This document shows, piece by piece, positions 32,219 through 43,174 of a stretch of DNA of 44,046 bases. The stretch covers positions 1-44,046 of the forward strand of contig JAFASY010000197.1 of the NCBI GenBank assembly GCA_019244235.1, read 5' to 3'. The position numbers and the translations under genes are program-made. This DNA is from Chroococcidiopsidaceae cyanobacterium CP_BM_ER_R8_30. GTDB taxonomy: Bacteria > Cyanobacteriota > Cyanobacteriia > Cyanobacteriales > Chroococcidiopsidaceae. The notes below the pieces were generated by a model. It saw only the letters and a program-made list of their open reading frames with translations. It was not told the origin of the DNA and searched no databases. How positions within the stretch are numbered: position 1 is the stretch's first letter; each line of letters opens with the position of its first letter.

Positions 32219-33847
32219 TTATTTCACGGGTTCTCGACCAGAAACCACAGGCGCGATCGCTGATAATTTCAGCTCTGGATGTTCTCCTTCTACCTGCTGA
32301 CAATTCCATTCATTGCGAAACAGCAACACTGGTCGTCCCCAACTGTCTTTAACAGTCACTGTATTGAACAGGCGTCCCACTTTTTGCAACGCTGCCCAAC
32401 CACCAGTTACCCAACGAGCGACAGTATAAGGCAATAACTCTAGCTGAGTTTCCACCCCATATTCGTTCTGCAATCGAAACTGCACCACTTCAAATTGCAA
32501 TTGACCTACTGCTGCCAGGATTGGGTCACGCTTAGACTCATCAGCAGAGTAAACAATCTGCACTGCACCTTCTTCCCGCAATTCAGAAACTCCCTTATTG
32601 AATTGCTTGAATTTAGAAGGATTTGGGTTGCGCAAAATCGCAAATAGCTCAGGTGAAAAGCAAGGAATCCCTTCGTACTCTAGTTTTTGACCAGTATAAA
32701 TCGTATCGCCAATTGCAAACATCCCAGGATTATTCAGACCAATGACATCACCTGGATAGGCAACATCAATTGATTCCCGATCTTGGGCAAAAAGTTTCTG
32801 AGGTCGCGACAGGCGGATAGTTTTTCCAGTCCGAGCGTGATTAACCAGCATGTCTTTTTCAAACTTACCAGTGCAGACTCGGATAAACGCTACTCGGTCT
32901 CGATGCTTCGGGTCCATATTTGCCTGAAGCTTGAAGACGAAGCCAGAAAATTCTGGGTAGGTGGGCGAAATTTCTCCCAAATTGCTATTGTGAGCCCCAG
33001 ACTTAAGGGCATAGTCAAGAAAGGTATTCAAAAATAGCTCCACCCCAAAATTGGTCATGGCACTACCGAAGAACACAGGTGTCATTTTGCCTTGGTGGAC
33101 TAACTCGGTGTCCAGTTCCGGTCCCAGACCATCTAGAAGTTCTAAATCGTTCTTGAGCTGGTGATAAAGGTCTTGCTCCAACAACTGTTCAATTTTGGGA
33201 TCTCCTAGTTGAATGACCGTATCCAAAGCTTCGCGGCTACCATGGGCACTACGTTCGAATAGGTGAATTTGCTTTCGTTGACGGTCAAATATACCTTTGA
33301 AGCGTTCACCGATACCGATTGGCCAGTTAACGGCATATGTCTGTAGCCCTAGTTCCTGTTCAATCTCGTCTAGGAGTTCTAAAGGTTCCCGGCCTGGACG
33401 ATCTAGTTTATTGACGAAAGTGAAGATCGGAAGTGATCGCATGCGGCAGACTTCAAACAACTTCCGAGTCTGTGGCTCTAAACCTTTAGCCACATCGATC
33501 AGCATCACAGCATTATCTGCAGCGGCCAGAGTCCGATAAGTATCTTCACTAAAATCCTGGTGACCAGGAGTATCTAGTAAATTAATCTGACAGTCCCGGT
33601 ACTCAAACTGTAACACCGTTGAGGTAATTGAAATGCCTCGCTGTTGCTCCATTGCCATCCAGTCTGAAGTTGCCTTACGCTCTTGCCGCCGTGCCTTCAC
33701 GGCTCCAGCTTCATGAATAGCTCCTCCGTAAAGCAAGAGTTTTTCTGTCAGTGTCGTCTTACCAGCGTCAGGGTGAGAGATGATAGCGAAGTTTCGCCGT
33801 CGCTCAACTGCTATTTGAAGTTCTGTCTGTAGATCGTTGGATATCAT
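32219..33847 (-). CDS. prfC: Peptide chain release factor 3 (GTPase)
   Basis: A 542-residue translational GTPase that recycles RF1 and RF2 from the ribosome. G1 is SHPDAGKTT (24-32), G2 RGISITST, G3 DTPGHQD and G4 [10 protein letters not shown]. The region [19 protein letters not shown] and [25 protein letters not shown] is typical of RF3 domains 2 and 3, and separates it from EF-G. The length is normal. The gene stands alone, with 120 bases to a divergent gene and about 300 bases before aqpZ. Confidence 0.97.
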   Translation of the reverse strand: MISNDLQTELQIAVERRRNFAIISHPDAGKTTLTEKLLLYGGAIHEAGAVKARRQERKATSDWMAMEQQRGISITSTVLQFEYRDCQINLLDTPGHQDFSEDTYRTLAAADNAVMLIDVAKGLEPQTRKLFEVCRMRSLPIFTFVNKLDRPGREPLELLDEIEQELGLQTYAVNWPIGIGERFKGIFDRQRKQIHLFERSAHGSREALDTVIQLGDPKIEQLLEQDLYHQLKNDLELLDGLGPELDTELVHQGKMTPVFFGSAMTNFGVELFLNTFLDYALKSGAHNSNLGEISPTYPEFSGFVFKLQANMDPKHRDRVAFIRVCTGKFEKDMLVNHARTGKTIRLSRPQKLFAQDRESIDVAYPGDVIGLNNPGMFAIGDTIYTGQKLEYEGIPCFSPELFAILRNPNPSKFKQFNKGVSELREEGAVQIVYSADESKRDPILAAVGQLQFEVVQFRLQNEYGVETQLELLPYTVARWVTGGWAALQKVGRLFNTVTVKDSWGRPVLLFRNEWNCQQVEGEHPELKLSAIAPVVSGREPVK

Positions 33848-33967
33848 GAAGCCGAGCTGTAGAATTGTAAAGAGAAAAAGTATTTAATCAAATACGCTCA
33901 TTCTCAAAGATAACAGTTGCAAGATTGGTTAGAAGTAAAGAAAATACCACCAAGCGGAGGGTGATCT

Positions 33968-34321
33968 ATGTACGACCTGTACGACAAGGACAAGCGAAGA
34001 TTGCTATCGGCTCTAAGTCATGGATCAATCTTTTTCAGCACTACGCTCTTGTCAGTCGGAATACCTATTGCAATCCTATTTGTATCTGAAGACCCAATTG
34101 TTAAGGAGAATGCAAAAGAGGCAATTAACTTTCACTTTAACGTATGGTTCTACGGAGCCATTATTGCAGTCTTAGGTTTTATTACGTTTGGTCTAGCATG
34201 GTTCATTCTAGGACCTATAGGGTTTATTATTCATTGGGGACTGACAGCTTGGGCGATTACGCATACGCTGCGCGCACCTGACGAGCCATTTCGCTATCCC
34301 TTTATTTTTCGGCTGTTATAG
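33968..34321 (+). CDS. DUF4870 family small membrane protein
   Basis: A 117-residue protein with three hydrophobic segments (about 18-40, 55-80, 82-100). It shows the DUF4870 pattern: RRLLSALSHGSIFFSTT, then VKENAKEAINFHFNVWFYG, then WAITHTLRAPDEPFRYPFIFRLL. A ribosome site (CGGAGGGTG) precedes the ATG. It lies 47 bases upstream of hemB and is likely co-transcribed. No biochemical role is known for the family. Confidence 0.85.
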   Translation: MYDLYDKDKRRLLSALSHGSIFFSTTLLSVGIPIAILFVSEDPIVKENAKEAINFHFNVWFYGAIIAVLGFITFGLAWFILGPIGFIIHWGLTAWAITHTLRAPDEPFRYPFIFRLL

Positions 34322-34368
34322 GATAATGTCCCTGGTTGCATCTAATTAATTTACCTTTCCCTGAAGCC

Positions 34369-35349
34369 ATGTTTCCCATCCATCGCCCCCGCCGCCTACG
34401 TAGTCATCCCCAAATACGTCGAATGGTGCGCGAGACTGTCCTGACGGCTAACGATTTAATCTACCCCCTGTTTGCTGTACCAGGTGCAAGCGTTGCCAAA
34501 GAAGTTAAATCAATGCCTGGAGTCTATCAGTTATCGGTAGATAAGATAGTTGAGGAGGCAAAGGAAGTTTATGACCTTGGCATTCCTGGCATTATTCTGT
34601 TCGGCATTCCCGAAGACAAAGACACAGAAGCAACTGGTGCATGGCATGATTGCGGTATTGTGCAACAAGCTGCTACCGTAGTGAAAGCGGCGGTGCCAGA
34701 TTTAATTGTAATTACTGATACATGCCTGTGTGAATACACGACTCACGGTCACTGTGGCTATCTACAAGTTGGTGACTTGAGTGGGCGTGTCTTAAATGAC
34801 CCAACACTAGAGTTGCTTAGAAAGACAGCAGTTGCTCAAGCCAAGGCAGGAGCTGACATCATTGCTCCTTCAGGGATGATGGATGGGTTTGTGCAAGCAA
34901 TTCGCCAGGGGTTAGATGAGGCTGGATACCAGGATATACCGATTATGTCTTATGCGGCCAAGTATGCCTCGGCTTACTATGGTCCTTTCCGTGATGCAGC
35001 TGAATCAGCGCCGCAATTTGGTGATCGCCGCACCTACCAAATGGACCCTGGTAATGCCCGTGAAGCCCTCAAAGAAATTGCTCTTGACATTGCTGAAGGT
35101 GCTGATATGCTGATGGTTAAGCCAGCCCTAGCATATATGGACGTTATCTGGCGAGTTAAGGAAGCAACCAATTTACCAGTTGCTGCCTATAATGTTTCTG
35201 GCGAGTATGCCATGATTAAGGCGGCTGCTCTTAACGGTTGGATTGACGAAGAGCGGATCGTGATGGAGACTTTGACTAGTTTTAAGCGTGCTGGCGCTGA
35301 CTTGATCCTCACATATCATGCCAAAGACGCTGTTCGGTGGTTAGGTTAA
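34369..35349 (+). CDS. hemB: Porphobilinogen synthase (delta-aminolevulinate dehydratase)
   Basis: Condenses two 5-aminolevulinate molecules into porphobilinogen, on the route to heme, chlorophyll and bilins. The 326-residue product has the zinc-type cluster [14 protein letters not shown] (Cys119, Cys121, Cys129), unlike the Asp-rich magnesium-type site of plants. The active-site lysines are Lys198 ([17 protein letters not shown]) and Lys251 ([12 protein letters not shown]). I chose the ATG at 34369 ([11 protein letters not shown]); the open frame extends to a TTG at 34336. It follows the DUF4870 gene on the same strand. Confidence 0.97.
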   Translation: MFPIHRPRRLRSHPQIRRMVRETVLTANDLIYPLFAVPGASVAKEVKSMPGVYQLSVDKIVEEAKEVYDLGIPGIILFGIPEDKDTEATGAWHDCGIVQQAATVVKAAVPDLIVITDTCLCEYTTHGHCGYLQVGDLSGRVLNDPTLELLRKTAVAQAKAGADIIAPSGMMDGFVQAIRQGLDEAGYQDIPIMSYAAKYASAYYGPFRDAAESAPQFGDRRTYQMDPGNAREALKEIALDIAEGADMLMVKPALAYMDVIWRVKEATNLPVAAYNVSGEYAMIKAAALNGWIDEERIVMETLTSFKRAGADLILTYHAKDAVRWLG

Positions 35350-35528
35350 ACATTATCAGAAAATCTGTAAATACACCATTTATCATCGGCTTAGTCTGAG
35401 CTTAAGCTCAAGACAGAGGGACGTAGAGACGGAGAATCTATGGCAGTTAGAGTAAAAGCGAAATTACAGAGCTGATTAAGTGAAACTAGATCCCGTTTTA
35501 GACTTTTGGCTTGAGTGGGAGCTATGAA

Positions 35529-37577
35529 ATGCGGAAGCACTTAAAGCGTTATTACGGTCTATCCTACAACCGACGTCAAAATTTCGCACTACAGCAGATA
35601 CTCATCCTGCTCCTATTCATCTGTAGTATTTCTGCTATTAGCTGGATTATCAGTAGTTGGTTAGACGTAGTATCTAGTAAGTCCGGCACCCCATTTTTGA
35701 TCGCTTGGCTAGTTGCTCTCTCATTTGTAGGAGTAGTGGTTGCTCGCTGGACGACTTTGCCACAACTTGCTGCCCCCAAAAGGGGTAAAGATCAACTGCA
35801 AAAAGCCTATGACGAGTTGGAGCACCAGCTTGAGGAGAGGACAACCGAATTGGCAAAACTGGCAGCATTACTCGAAGAAAGTCAGGGTCGATTGACTGCC
35901 CTCATTGATTCCCTGCCAGGTATTGCTTTCTTCTGTGCTAACACCCCTGAGTATCCAATGACCTATGTCAGTGAAGGGTGCTTGGCTCTCACTGGATACA
36001 CAAGCGAAGAACTGGTGGGAGAACATAGAGCCAATAACTATAATGCCATCACTCATCCTGATGATTTGCCTAAAGTCTTAAATGCGATTAAGACAGGGAT
36101 TGCTTTGCGGCAACCTTACGTTGTTGAATATCGCATTCGTGCCAAATCAGGTGAAGAAAAATGGTTATGGGAGAAAGGGAACTTAGTTTTGCATGGGAAT
36201 GACCAAATCGTGGGCGTGAAAGGTTTTATTACTGACCTTACACAGCGTAAGCACATGGAGGAGGCTCTACAGCATAGTGCGTTCCACGACTCATTAACAG
36301 GTTTAGCCAATCGAGCTTTATTTATAGACCGTCTCCAACAGGCACTCCATCAAGTCAAACAGCATCAAGAAGCACAATTTGCTGTTTTGTTTCTGGATCT
36401 GGATCGCTTTAAGGTGATCAATGACAGCCTTGGGCATCTCATGGGCGACCAATTCCTGATTGCTATTGCAAGCCGTTTGGTAGCCTGCCTGCATCCTACT
36501 GATACGGTTGCCCGACTCGGTGGAGACGAGTTCACTATTCTTATGGAGGGGTTCAAAGATCTCAGCGACGTATTCTACATTGCTGACCGCATACAAGGGG
36601 AACTATCGTTGCCCTTTGAACTCCATGGACAAGAGGTGTTCACCACTGTGAGTATTGGCATTGCGCCAAGTACAATCGGCTTTGAGCGACCAGAAGACAT
36701 CCTACGTGCTGCTGACACGGCGATGTACCGCGCCAAGGCCCTGGGTAGAGCACGCTATGAAGTCTTTGATCTAGATATGTACACTCAGGCAGTGGCTCGA
36801 TTGCAGTTGGAGATAGATCTGTGGCATGCCCTTGACCGTCAGGAGTTTAAAGTTTATTACCAACCGATTGTGGCATTCAATAGCGGTAGGATTGCAGGGT
36901 TCGAGGCTTTGATTCGCTGGCAGCATCCAGACCGTGGTCTCGTTACACCATCCGATTTCATCCCCGTGGCAGAAGAAACCGGACAAATTGTCCAAATTGG
37001 TTACTGGGTGCTGCGCTGTGCTTGCTATCAGATGCAAGCATGGCTAGAACGCAACTATTCCGCTTTACCCTTAAGAATCAGCGTCAATCTTTCTTTCAAG
37101 CAGTTTTCCCAGTCAGATCTGACGCAGCAAATCCAGCAAATTTTGCATGAAACTGGTCTTCCTGCCAGCTGTTTAGTACTGGAGATTACAGAAAGCGTTA
37201 TTATGGAAAATGTGGCATTTGCAACTGCTGTGCTCTCACAACTGCAAGCTTTAGGTATTCATTTATCCATAGATGACTTTGGGACTGGCTATTCATCATT
37301 AGCTCGTCTGCACCACTTCCCTATTAGGGGATTGAAAATTGACCGCTCGTTCGTTAGCAGTCCTAACGCTTCGTTGGGAAGTTGTGAGATTGTAGAGACA
37401 ATTGCGACACTAGCACGTAAACTTGGAATTGACATCACAGCAGAAGGGGTGGAAACCCAAGAGCAGTTAGCAATTCTAAGAGGGTTAAAGTGTGAATATG
37501 GTCAAGGATATCTTTTCTCCTCTCCCTTAAACAGAGAGGAGTCTGAGGCTCTGCTTTTGGCTTCTCCCCAGTGGTAA
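35529..37577 (+). CDS. PAS-GGDEF-EAL cyclic-di-GMP protein
   Basis: A 682-residue membrane protein. It starts with two helices (about 21-38 and 54-72), then a coiled-coil linker, a PAS domain (about 115-235), GGDEF (about 250-410) and EAL (about 425-675). Both catalytic signatures are intact: RLGGDEF and FEALIRW, with EAL partners such as DDFGTGYSS and DITAEGVET. The product inhibition I-site is not conserved (HPTD in place of RxxD). It may make or break c-di-GMP depending on PAS input. I chose the ATG at 35529, which has GGGAG upstream; a TTG at 35511 adds six residues. It stands alone. Confidence 0.95.
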   Translation: MRKHLKRYYGLSYNRRQNFALQQILILLLFICSISAISWIISSWLDVVSSKSGTPFLIAWLVALSFVGVVVARWTTLPQLAAPKRGKDQLQKAYDELEHQLEERTTELAKLAALLEESQGRLTALIDSLPGIAFFCANTPEYPMTYVSEGCLALTGYTSEELVGEHRANNYNAITHPDDLPKVLNAIKTGIALRQPYVVEYRIRAKSGEEKWLWEKGNLVLHGNDQIVGVKGFITDLTQRKHMEEALQHSAFHDSLTGLANRALFIDRLQQALHQVKQHQEAQFAVLFLDLDRFKVINDSLGHLMGDQFLIAIASRLVACLHPTDTVARLGGDEFTILMEGFKDLSDVFYIADRIQGELSLPFELHGQEVFTTVSIGIAPSTIGFERPEDILRAADTAMYRAKALGRARYEVFDLDMYTQAVARLQLEIDLWHALDRQEFKVYYQPIVAFNSGRIAGFEALIRWQHPDRGLVTPSDFIPVAEETGQIVQIGYWVLRCACYQMQAWLERNYSALPLRISVNLSFKQFSQSDLTQQIQQILHETGLPASCLVLEITESVIMENVAFATAVLSQLQALGIHLSIDDFGTGYSSLARLHHFPIRGLKIDRSFVSSPNASLGSCEIVETIATLARKLGIDITAEGVETQEQLAILRGLKCEYGQGYLFSSPLNREESEALLLASPQW

Positions 37578-37650
37578 ATCTGCTCCTACACCCCACACCC
37601 TGTTCTCGGTTAAGATTACAAAAAACAAAGTAATCAAACTCAATAGTCCA

Positions 37651-38634
37651 ATGGCAGAAACTTTTTTCTTTGAAGCTCTACGTGCCGCCGTTGATGAAGA
37701 AATGGAGCATGACCCGTCTGTATTTGTCCTTGGTGAAGATGTGGGTCACTATGGTGGTTCCTATAAAGTCACGAAAGACCTATATAAAAAATATGGCGAA
37801 CTGCGGGTTCTAGATACCCCGATTGCTGAAAATAGCTTCACTGGTATGGCAGTCGGAGCCGCTATGACGGGACTCAGGCCAATTATTGAAGGCATGAATA
37901 TGGGCTTTTTGCTCCTTGCCTTCAACCAAATTGCTAACAATGCTGGGATGCTACGCTACACCTCTGGTGGCAACTTTAAAATCCCCATTGTGATTCGTGG
38001 TCCTGGTGGTGTGGGCAAACAGTTAGGGGCAGAACACTCTCAAAGATTAGAGGCGTACTTTCAAGCAGTTCCTGGTCTGAGGATTGTTGCCTGCTCTACA
38101 CCCTACAATGCCAAAGGTCTGCTCAAATCCGCCATTCGCGATGACAACCCAGTTCTTTTCTTTGAACATGTCTTGCTCTATAACTTGAAGGAAGAATTGC
38201 CAGCAGCAGAGTACTTACTACCGCTGAACAAAGCAGAGGTGGTGCGGCAAGGTAAGGATGTCACGATCTTGACCTACTCGCGGATGCGCCATCATGCGAT
38301 GCAAGCAGCAAAGATCCTAGAAAAGGATGGTTACGATCCAGAAGTTATTGACCTGATATCTCTAAAACCACTTGATTTGGAAACAATAGGCGCTTCAGTG
38401 CGTAAAACTCATCGGGTTATCGTTGTTGAAGAGACAATGAAAACTGGCGGTATTGGGGCAGAACTCATCGCCTCGATTAACGACCGCTTCTTTGATGAAC
38501 TTGATGCACCCGTTATACGGCTGGCTTCCCAAGATATCCCTACCCCATATAACGGAGCTTTGGAGCGCTTGACGATTGTGCAGCCAGAGCAAATTGTAGA
38601 AGCAGTGCAAAAAATGGTAGCCCTACAGGTTTAG
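37651..38634 (+). CDS. pdhB: Pyruvate dehydrogenase E1 beta subunit
   Basis: A 327-residue thiamine-diphosphate enzyme subunit, together with PdhA decarboxylating pyruvate and feeding acetyl-CoA formation. Family signatures include [36 protein letters not shown] and [21 protein letters not shown], and the C-terminal domain [20 protein letters not shown]. The length and lack of insertions match plastid-type E1 beta. No pdhA is within the window. It precedes secD and secF on the same strand, an order also seen in other cyanobacteria as far as I recall. A 140-base spacer with a long hairpin separates it from secD. Confidence 0.95.
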   Translation: MAETFFFEALRAAVDEEMEHDPSVFVLGEDVGHYGGSYKVTKDLYKKYGELRVLDTPIAENSFTGMAVGAAMTGLRPIIEGMNMGFLLLAFNQIANNAGMLRYTSGGNFKIPIVIRGPGGVGKQLGAEHSQRLEAYFQAVPGLRIVACSTPYNAKGLLKSAIRDDNPVLFFEHVLLYNLKEELPAAEYLLPLNKAEVVRQGKDVTILTYSRMRHHAMQAAKILEKDGYDPEVIDLISLKPLDLETIGASVRKTHRVIVVEETMKTGGIGAELIASINDRFFDELDAPVIRLASQDIPTPYNGALERLTIVQPEQIVEAVQKMVALQV

Positions 38635-38718
38635 CTGTGTTGCTGTATAGCTGCTTATTCCGCACAAAACGGATTATCATAGCATTTGTTGGAGAGAAGT
38701 CCGAGCGCTGAGGTTGCC

Positions 38719-38767
38719 TCCGCTCTTCGGAGCTCTTCCTTTAGGAAGCTCGGAACTTCGGAGCGGA
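38719..38767. other. Long imperfect hairpin just upstream of secD
   Basis: TCCGCTC (38719-38725) pairs with GAGCGGA (38761-38767), and CTTCC with GGAAG form an inner stem with loop TTTA (38740-38743); the motif CTTCGGAGC occurs twice. The fold ends only 7 bases before the secD ATG at 38775. It may limit ribosome access, end pdhB transcription, or be one of the small palindromic repeats common in cyanobacteria. Confidence 0.55.
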
Positions 38768-38774
38768 TTAGAGT

Positions 38775-40196
38775 ATGCAAAGACAGCGATCTCTATTGGG
38801 TTTGATCCTCATTCTTCTCGTCGCCGCTATCGTGGTGATTATTAAATATCCTGTCCCTTTGGGGCTAGACTTAAGGGGAGGGGCACAGCTGACACTGCAG
38901 GTAAAGCCTTCTCAGGAAATTAAGCAAATCAGCCCCCAAGATTTAGCAGCAGTTCAGAGAGTTTTAGAAAATCGAATTAACGGCCTTGGGGTCTCTGAAT
39001 CAGTGGTTCAGACGGTGGGCAACAACCAAATTTTGGTGCAGCTGCCAGGGGTAAGTGACCCCCAGCAAGCAGAACGGGTGCTAGGCGGTACGGCTCAACT
39101 GGAGTTCCGCCTGCAAAAGCCAGGTACAGAGGGGCAATTGAATGCTGAATACCAAGTGCAGCAAGCTGAGATAGCTAAGCAGGCAGAGTTGAGACAGAGT
39201 GGGGATGAGGCCGTGATCGCTAAAAATCAGGCAGCCCTTAACGAGACGAATCAAGCGCTCCTGGGGCTATTTGAGAGCAGCAACCCCCCATTAACTGGTA
39301 AGTACCTCAAAGATGCAGGTGCTGCACCACATCCTAACAGCAACGCTTGGGATGTTGACATCCAGTTTGACCAATTTGGCGGTGAATTATTTGCCAAGTT
39401 AACGAAGAATCTCGCTGGTACAGGACGCAGCATCGGTATTTTTCTAGATAACAAATTAATCAGCGCTCCTACTGTTGAGGCTCAATACGCACAAACTGGC
39501 ATTACTGGTGGACGAGCAACGATTAGTGGTAACTTTACTGCCAAATCGGCAAACGACCTGGCAGTGCAGCTCAGAGGAGGAGCTTTGCCATTCCCTGTAG
39601 AAGTTGTGGAGAACCGGACAGTTGGAGCAACTTTAGGTAAAGACAGCATCCAGCGCAGCATCTACGCCGGGATTGGGGGTCTGGTTTTAGTGTTGGTCTT
39701 TATGGTGCTCTACTACCGATTGCCTGGAATCATTGCTGATGTAGCATTAATCATCTATGCTGTGTTAACATTTGCAGTCTTCGCTGGGTTACAGTTCACC
39801 CTGAGTCTGGCGGGAATTGCTGGATTTATCCTCAGTATTGGGATGGCAGTTGATGCCAACGTGCTGATTTTTGAGCGCACCCGTGAAGAATTACGAGCTG
39901 GCAAAACTTTGTATCGTTCAGTAGAGGCTGGGTTCTATCGAGCTTGGTCCAGCATTTTAGACAGTCATGTAACAACCTTAATTGCTTGTGCCGCACTGTT
40001 TTGGCTAGGCGCAGGTCTAGTTAGAGGCTTTGCTCTCACCTTAGCACTGGGGTTGGGAGTAAATTTGTTTACAGCAATTACCTGTAGTCGCACGCTGCTT
40101 TTGTTCGCATTGAGTTTTCCCCAATTCCGGAAACCCGAACTGTTTTGTCCTAATCTGCCAGCCACAACAAAATCTCAGGTACAGGGGGCAAAATGA
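38775..40196 (+). CDS. secD: Protein translocase subunit SecD
   Basis: A 473-residue membrane protein of the Sec accessory complex. It pulls proteins across the membrane using the proton gradient. The first helix (about 7-25) is followed by [14 protein letters not shown], the large periplasmic/lumenal domain, and five more helices, with the proton-relay motif [18 protein letters not shown] in the C-terminal half. The start is the ATG at 38775. Its stop overlaps secF by 4 bases (ATGA), a coupled pair. A large hairpin directly precedes it. Confidence 0.96.
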   Translation: MQRQRSLLGLILILLVAAIVVIIKYPVPLGLDLRGGAQLTLQVKPSQEIKQISPQDLAAVQRVLENRINGLGVSESVVQTVGNNQILVQLPGVSDPQQAERVLGGTAQLEFRLQKPGTEGQLNAEYQVQQAEIAKQAELRQSGDEAVIAKNQAALNETNQALLGLFESSNPPLTGKYLKDAGAAPHPNSNAWDVDIQFDQFGGELFAKLTKNLAGTGRSIGIFLDNKLISAPTVEAQYAQTGITGGRATISGNFTAKSANDLAVQLRGGALPFPVEVVENRTVGATLGKDSIQRSIYAGIGGLVLVLVFMVLYYRLPGIIADVALIIYAVLTFAVFAGLQFTLSLAGIAGFILSIGMAVDANVLIFERTREELRAGKTLYRSVEAGFYRAWSSILDSHVTTLIACAALFWLGAGLVRGFALTLALGLGVNLFTAITCSRTLLLFALSFPQFRKPELFCPNLPATTKSQVQGAK

Positions 40197-41173
40197 AGAA
40201 ATTCAGTGTGATCGAACAGCGACGCTGGTGGTGGACGCTTTCTGCGGCTCTCATCCTTAGTGGCTTAGTATCGATGGGGATTTCTTGGCAACAACTAGGC
40301 TCACCGTTACGGCTAGGTCTAGATTTTGCAGGTGGTACTCGACTACAGTTTGAACGCAATTGTCAAGTCCCACATAACTGTGATCGCCCAATAGACATTG
40401 CCACAGTTCGGCAAATCCTTGACGAGCAAGGACTGGGTAATAGCAGTATCCAAATTGTTGGCACAAATCAACAGGCGGTATCTCTAAGGACAAAGGCATT
40501 AAATGTCGATCAACGTACCAAGTTGCAAACCGCTCTTACTCAGAAACTTGGTGAGTTTAATCCCCAAGCAACTCAAATTGATACTGTAGGTCCCACAATT
40601 GGTCGGCAACTCTTGTCTTCTGGTTTGTTGGCTCTAGCCGTCTCTTTCATTGGCATCGTTATCTACTTAAGCGTGCGATTCCAGACTGATTATGCTGTAA
40701 TAGCAATCCTTGCTCTGTTCCATGATGTCTTGATTACAGTCGGGTTTTTTGCGTTCTTAGGTCTGGTGCAGGGCACAGAAGTTGATAGCTTGTTTATCGT
40801 GGCAATTTTAACAATTACTGGCTTCTCGGTTACGGACACGGTTGTCATCTATGACCGGATTCGGGAAATCTTCAAACTCAATCCGAACAATTCTATTAAC
40901 CAGGTTGTGGATGATGCTGTCAATCAGACCCTCACTCGCTCCATTAACACGACGTTAACGGTACTGCTAACGTTGTTTTCCATCTTCCTCTTTGGTGGTG
41001 AAAGTCTGAGAAACTTCTCCCTGGCTCTGATTATTGGGTTCACAATGGGAGCTTATTCTAGTATCTTTATCGCCAGTCCCTTACTTGCTTGGTGGCGTCG
41101 TAACAGTCAGCCACCAAAGACCATCAGTACAGAGCCTGTTGATACTTTGACCAGTTCGGATGATGGTCGATGA
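40193..41173 (+). CDS. secF: Protein translocase subunit SecF
   Basis: A 326-residue partner of SecD. It has the signature [13 protein letters not shown] after the first helix, a periplasmic domain of about 90 residues, and five further helices, with [18 protein letters not shown] as the conserved relay segment and [27 protein letters not shown] near the C-terminus. The 4-base overlap with secD (40193-40196) implies stoichiometric translation. A small membrane protein gene follows after 30 bases. Confidence 0.96.
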   Translation: MKKFSVIEQRRWWWTLSAALILSGLVSMGISWQQLGSPLRLGLDFAGGTRLQFERNCQVPHNCDRPIDIATVRQILDEQGLGNSSIQIVGTNQQAVSLRTKALNVDQRTKLQTALTQKLGEFNPQATQIDTVGPTIGRQLLSSGLLALAVSFIGIVIYLSVRFQTDYAVIAILALFHDVLITVGFFAFLGLVQGTEVDSLFIVAILTITGFSVTDTVVIYDRIREIFKLNPNNSINQVVDDAVNQTLTRSINTTLTVLLTLFSIFLFGGESLRNFSLALIIGFTMGAYSSIFIASPLLAWWRRNSQPPKTISTEPVDTLTSSDDGR

Positions 41174-41203
41174 TCGGCTTGGCAGAAACATCGCGAGTGT
41201 GCC

Positions 41204-41617
41204 ATGGACCAGTCAAAAAACCAGCATTTTGAATCACTTACAGATACGCAACTTGACCCAGCCTTTAAGCAGCAGGTGCAAAGACTACATCAGATTAAGG
41301 TCTATAGCAGGTGGTTGGTGGTAGGTGTCTTGTGGGTTACTATTGCACCTTTAAGCCTGTGGGGTTTACGTGCAGAAATTGCGCTATGGCTGCAATACTT
41401 TACCTGGGTAGCGGTGCGATATGGCCTCTATTACAACCCACTGTCAGCTTTGGGGCTAGCTTTTTGTATTGGTATGACTGTTGCTGTTTTGGTGTGGCAA
41501 ACTCGGAATATTCTCCTCGGACTACCGCGTCAAGAGCAGCAACGTCTCGAACAACAGGTTTGCCGAATTCGGCAACAGGGACCAAGTCATCCTTTGTGGC
41601 GGTGGGTGTGCCGATAG
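41204..41617 (+). CDS. Small conserved membrane protein downstream of secF
   Basis: A 137-residue protein with two hydrophobic segments (about 36-58 and 80-100) and a basic, coiled C-terminal tail (LGLPRQEQQRLEQQVCRIRQQ). It is conserved in the sense that the N-terminus LDPAFKQQVQRLHQIKVYSRWL is strongly biased, but I do not recognise a named family. Its position 30 bases after secF suggests co-transcription and perhaps a link to export or membranes. The function is unknown. Confidence 0.7.
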   Translation: MDQSKNQHFESLTDTQLDPAFKQQVQRLHQIKVYSRWLVVGVLWVTIAPLSLWGLRAEIALWLQYFTWVAVRYGLYYNPLSALGLAFCIGMTVAVLVWQTRNILLGLPRQEQQRLEQQVCRIRQQGPSHPLWRWVCR

Positions 41618-41742
41618 AAGAGAGCTATTCTTGAGCAGGGGGGGCAGGGGGAAACAAGGGTGCGGTGAGCAACGTCACTGTACTGTTACTTTGCAAAATG
41701 TGAAGTTAGAGTTACAATTCTCAATATCGGTAACAGTGGATT

Positions 41743-42198
41743 ATGGATTGTAGTCATATTCAGTTTTCTGATCGCAAGTCTTTTGACTTGAAGCAACTTC
41801 AAGCGCTGCTGAAGCTGGGGGCTTTTTGGGCTCAGGAACGAAGTATCGAAGACTTGGGCATCGCCATTGCTAACAGTAATCCTGTCATCAGCGTTTGGGA
41901 TCGAGATCGGTTGATTGGGTTTGCCAGAGCTACCTCAGATGGTATCTACCGCGCTACCATTTGGGATGTCGTGATCCACCCAGATTATCGTGGTTCTGGG
42001 CTGGGGAGGAAATTGGTTGAAACTGTTTTGAGCCATCCGCATATGAACCGGGTAGAGCGTGTTTATCTCATGACTACCCATCAACAGCGGTTTTACGAAC
42101 GGATTGGGTTTAAGCCTAATACTAGTACCACGATGGTACTGTTCAATCAGCCTCAACTCAGTCCTCTTCGGCTTCAAGAGTTACAATTTCAGGACTGA
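41743..42198 (+). CDS. GNAT family N-acetyltransferase
   Basis: A 151-residue GNAT enzyme using acetyl-CoA. The acetyl-CoA loop is VVIHPDYRGSGLGRKLVETVL (about 77-97, with RGSGLG), preceded by FARATSDGIYRATIWD and followed by YERIGFKPNTSTTMVLF. The fold and sequence type resemble plastid/cyanobacterial GNATs (Ycf52-like). The substrate is unknown; protein lysine or N-terminal acetylation are candidates. The last 41 bases overlap the convergent kinase-like gene (42158-42198). Confidence 0.88.
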   Translation: MDCSHIQFSDRKSFDLKQLQALLKLGAFWAQERSIEDLGIAIANSNPVISVWDRDRLIGFARATSDGIYRATIWDVVIHPDYRGSGLGRKLVETVLSHPHMNRVERVYLMTTHQQRFYERIGFKPNTSTTMVLFNQPQLSPLRLQELQFQD

Positions 42199-43174
42199 CG
42201 ATGGGCACAGTGAGTTGAATCCGAGTCCAAGGAAACTCATTCGCATCCACTGAGATTGGGAAGGCCTCTAAACGACCTTTCATAAGTTCTAGTAGTGTCT
42301 GATTCATCATCAGTGACAGTCCAGATGAAGAGATAACGGTTTGGTTAACTGATGTGCCGTGCATTAAATCCACTGCTTCTTGTCTCCAGAATTCTGGACT
42401 CATCTGGATATCAAGCCAGATATGGATATAATCAAGTTCGCTCAACGTAAGTTTATGAGCTACCTCCGGCGGAACCTTCACTTGGTATGATCGCGCCGTT
42501 GGAGCTGCTTCCAGCGGAACGTCGAGCGCTGACGAAGTCTTGGCAGAAATGTAAATACTACCCTCCTCCATCTGTACTAGTGAAGTACTGACTAAGCTCA
42601 CTAATACCTGCCGTAGCCAACGAGGATCTGCCAGAATATAAACGTCTGGATCGGGTGACGATATCCGTAGCTGAAAGTTGCGATCCAAAGCCAGCAGGTG
42701 GGTTAATTGATAAATTTCCTGCAGCACCGCAGCTAGCTGGAGTGGTTGGATCTCTAGCTGATTAGTACCATGTTCTACTCTGGCTACGCTGAGAATTTCA
42801 TCGAGTAGCTTCAGTAACTTCAGAGCTGACTCGTTAGCCTTGGCAATGAACTCGCGCTCTTCATCTGGATTTTCGCATAGGTCAGATAGAATTAACTGAT
42901 GCAGACCGATCAGACTATTGAGAGGTGAACGTAGCTCATGGGAAACCCGCGTTAAAAACCCGGCTTTAAATTGGCACATATCCTCTGCCAGCTGATATGC
43001 CAACTGATAAGCCTCTAGCTGTTCCAGGAGATTTTGCCGATTGGGCGCTGCCACTTCTTGCTGAGAGTTTATGGATGCTGAATTAGCTAGGCGACCTCGC
43101 TGTGCCCATAGCCAACTACACCATAAGCCCAACCCTATCCCGACTCCAAGATATATCCAATCACTCCACACCAT
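42158..43174 (-). CDS. Sensor histidine kinase-like protein with degenerate ATPase domain
   Basis: A 338-residue protein with an N-terminal membrane helix (about 6-24), coiled linker, and HisKA domain with an intact H-box VSHELRSPLNSLIGL (His79). The ATPase part is weak: the N-box reads DPRWLRQVLVSLVSTSL, with Ser193 and Ser196 where Asn residues are expected; the DxGxG segment is LDIQMSP (254-260), and the second Gly-box is SSGLSL. ATP binding may be lost, leaving a phosphoacceptor or dimerising module. It overlaps tsaC by 14 bases upstream and GNAT by 41 bases downstream. No receiver partner is adjacent. Confidence 0.82.
   Translation of the reverse strand: MVWSDWIYLGVGIGLGLWCSWLWAQRGRLANSASINSQQEVAAPNRQNLLEQLEAYQLAYQLAEDMCQFKAGFLTRVSHELRSPLNSLIGLHQLILSDLCENPDEEREFIAKANESALKLLKLLDEILSVARVEHGTNQLEIQPLQLAAVLQEIYQLTHLLALDRNFQLRISSPDPDVYILADPRWLRQVLVSLVSTSLVQMEEGSIYISAKTSSALDVPLEAAPTARSYQVKVPPEVAHKLTLSELDYIHIWLDIQMSPEFWRQEAVDLMHGTSVNQTVISSSGLSLMMNQTLLELMKGRLEAFPISVDANEFPWTRIQLTVPIVSPEIVTLEAEED

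Noticed and set aside
41637-41665. G-rich tract after the small membrane protein gene
   Set aside because: Low-complexity run with no regular G4 spacing or pairing partner; probably one of the genome's simple repeats.
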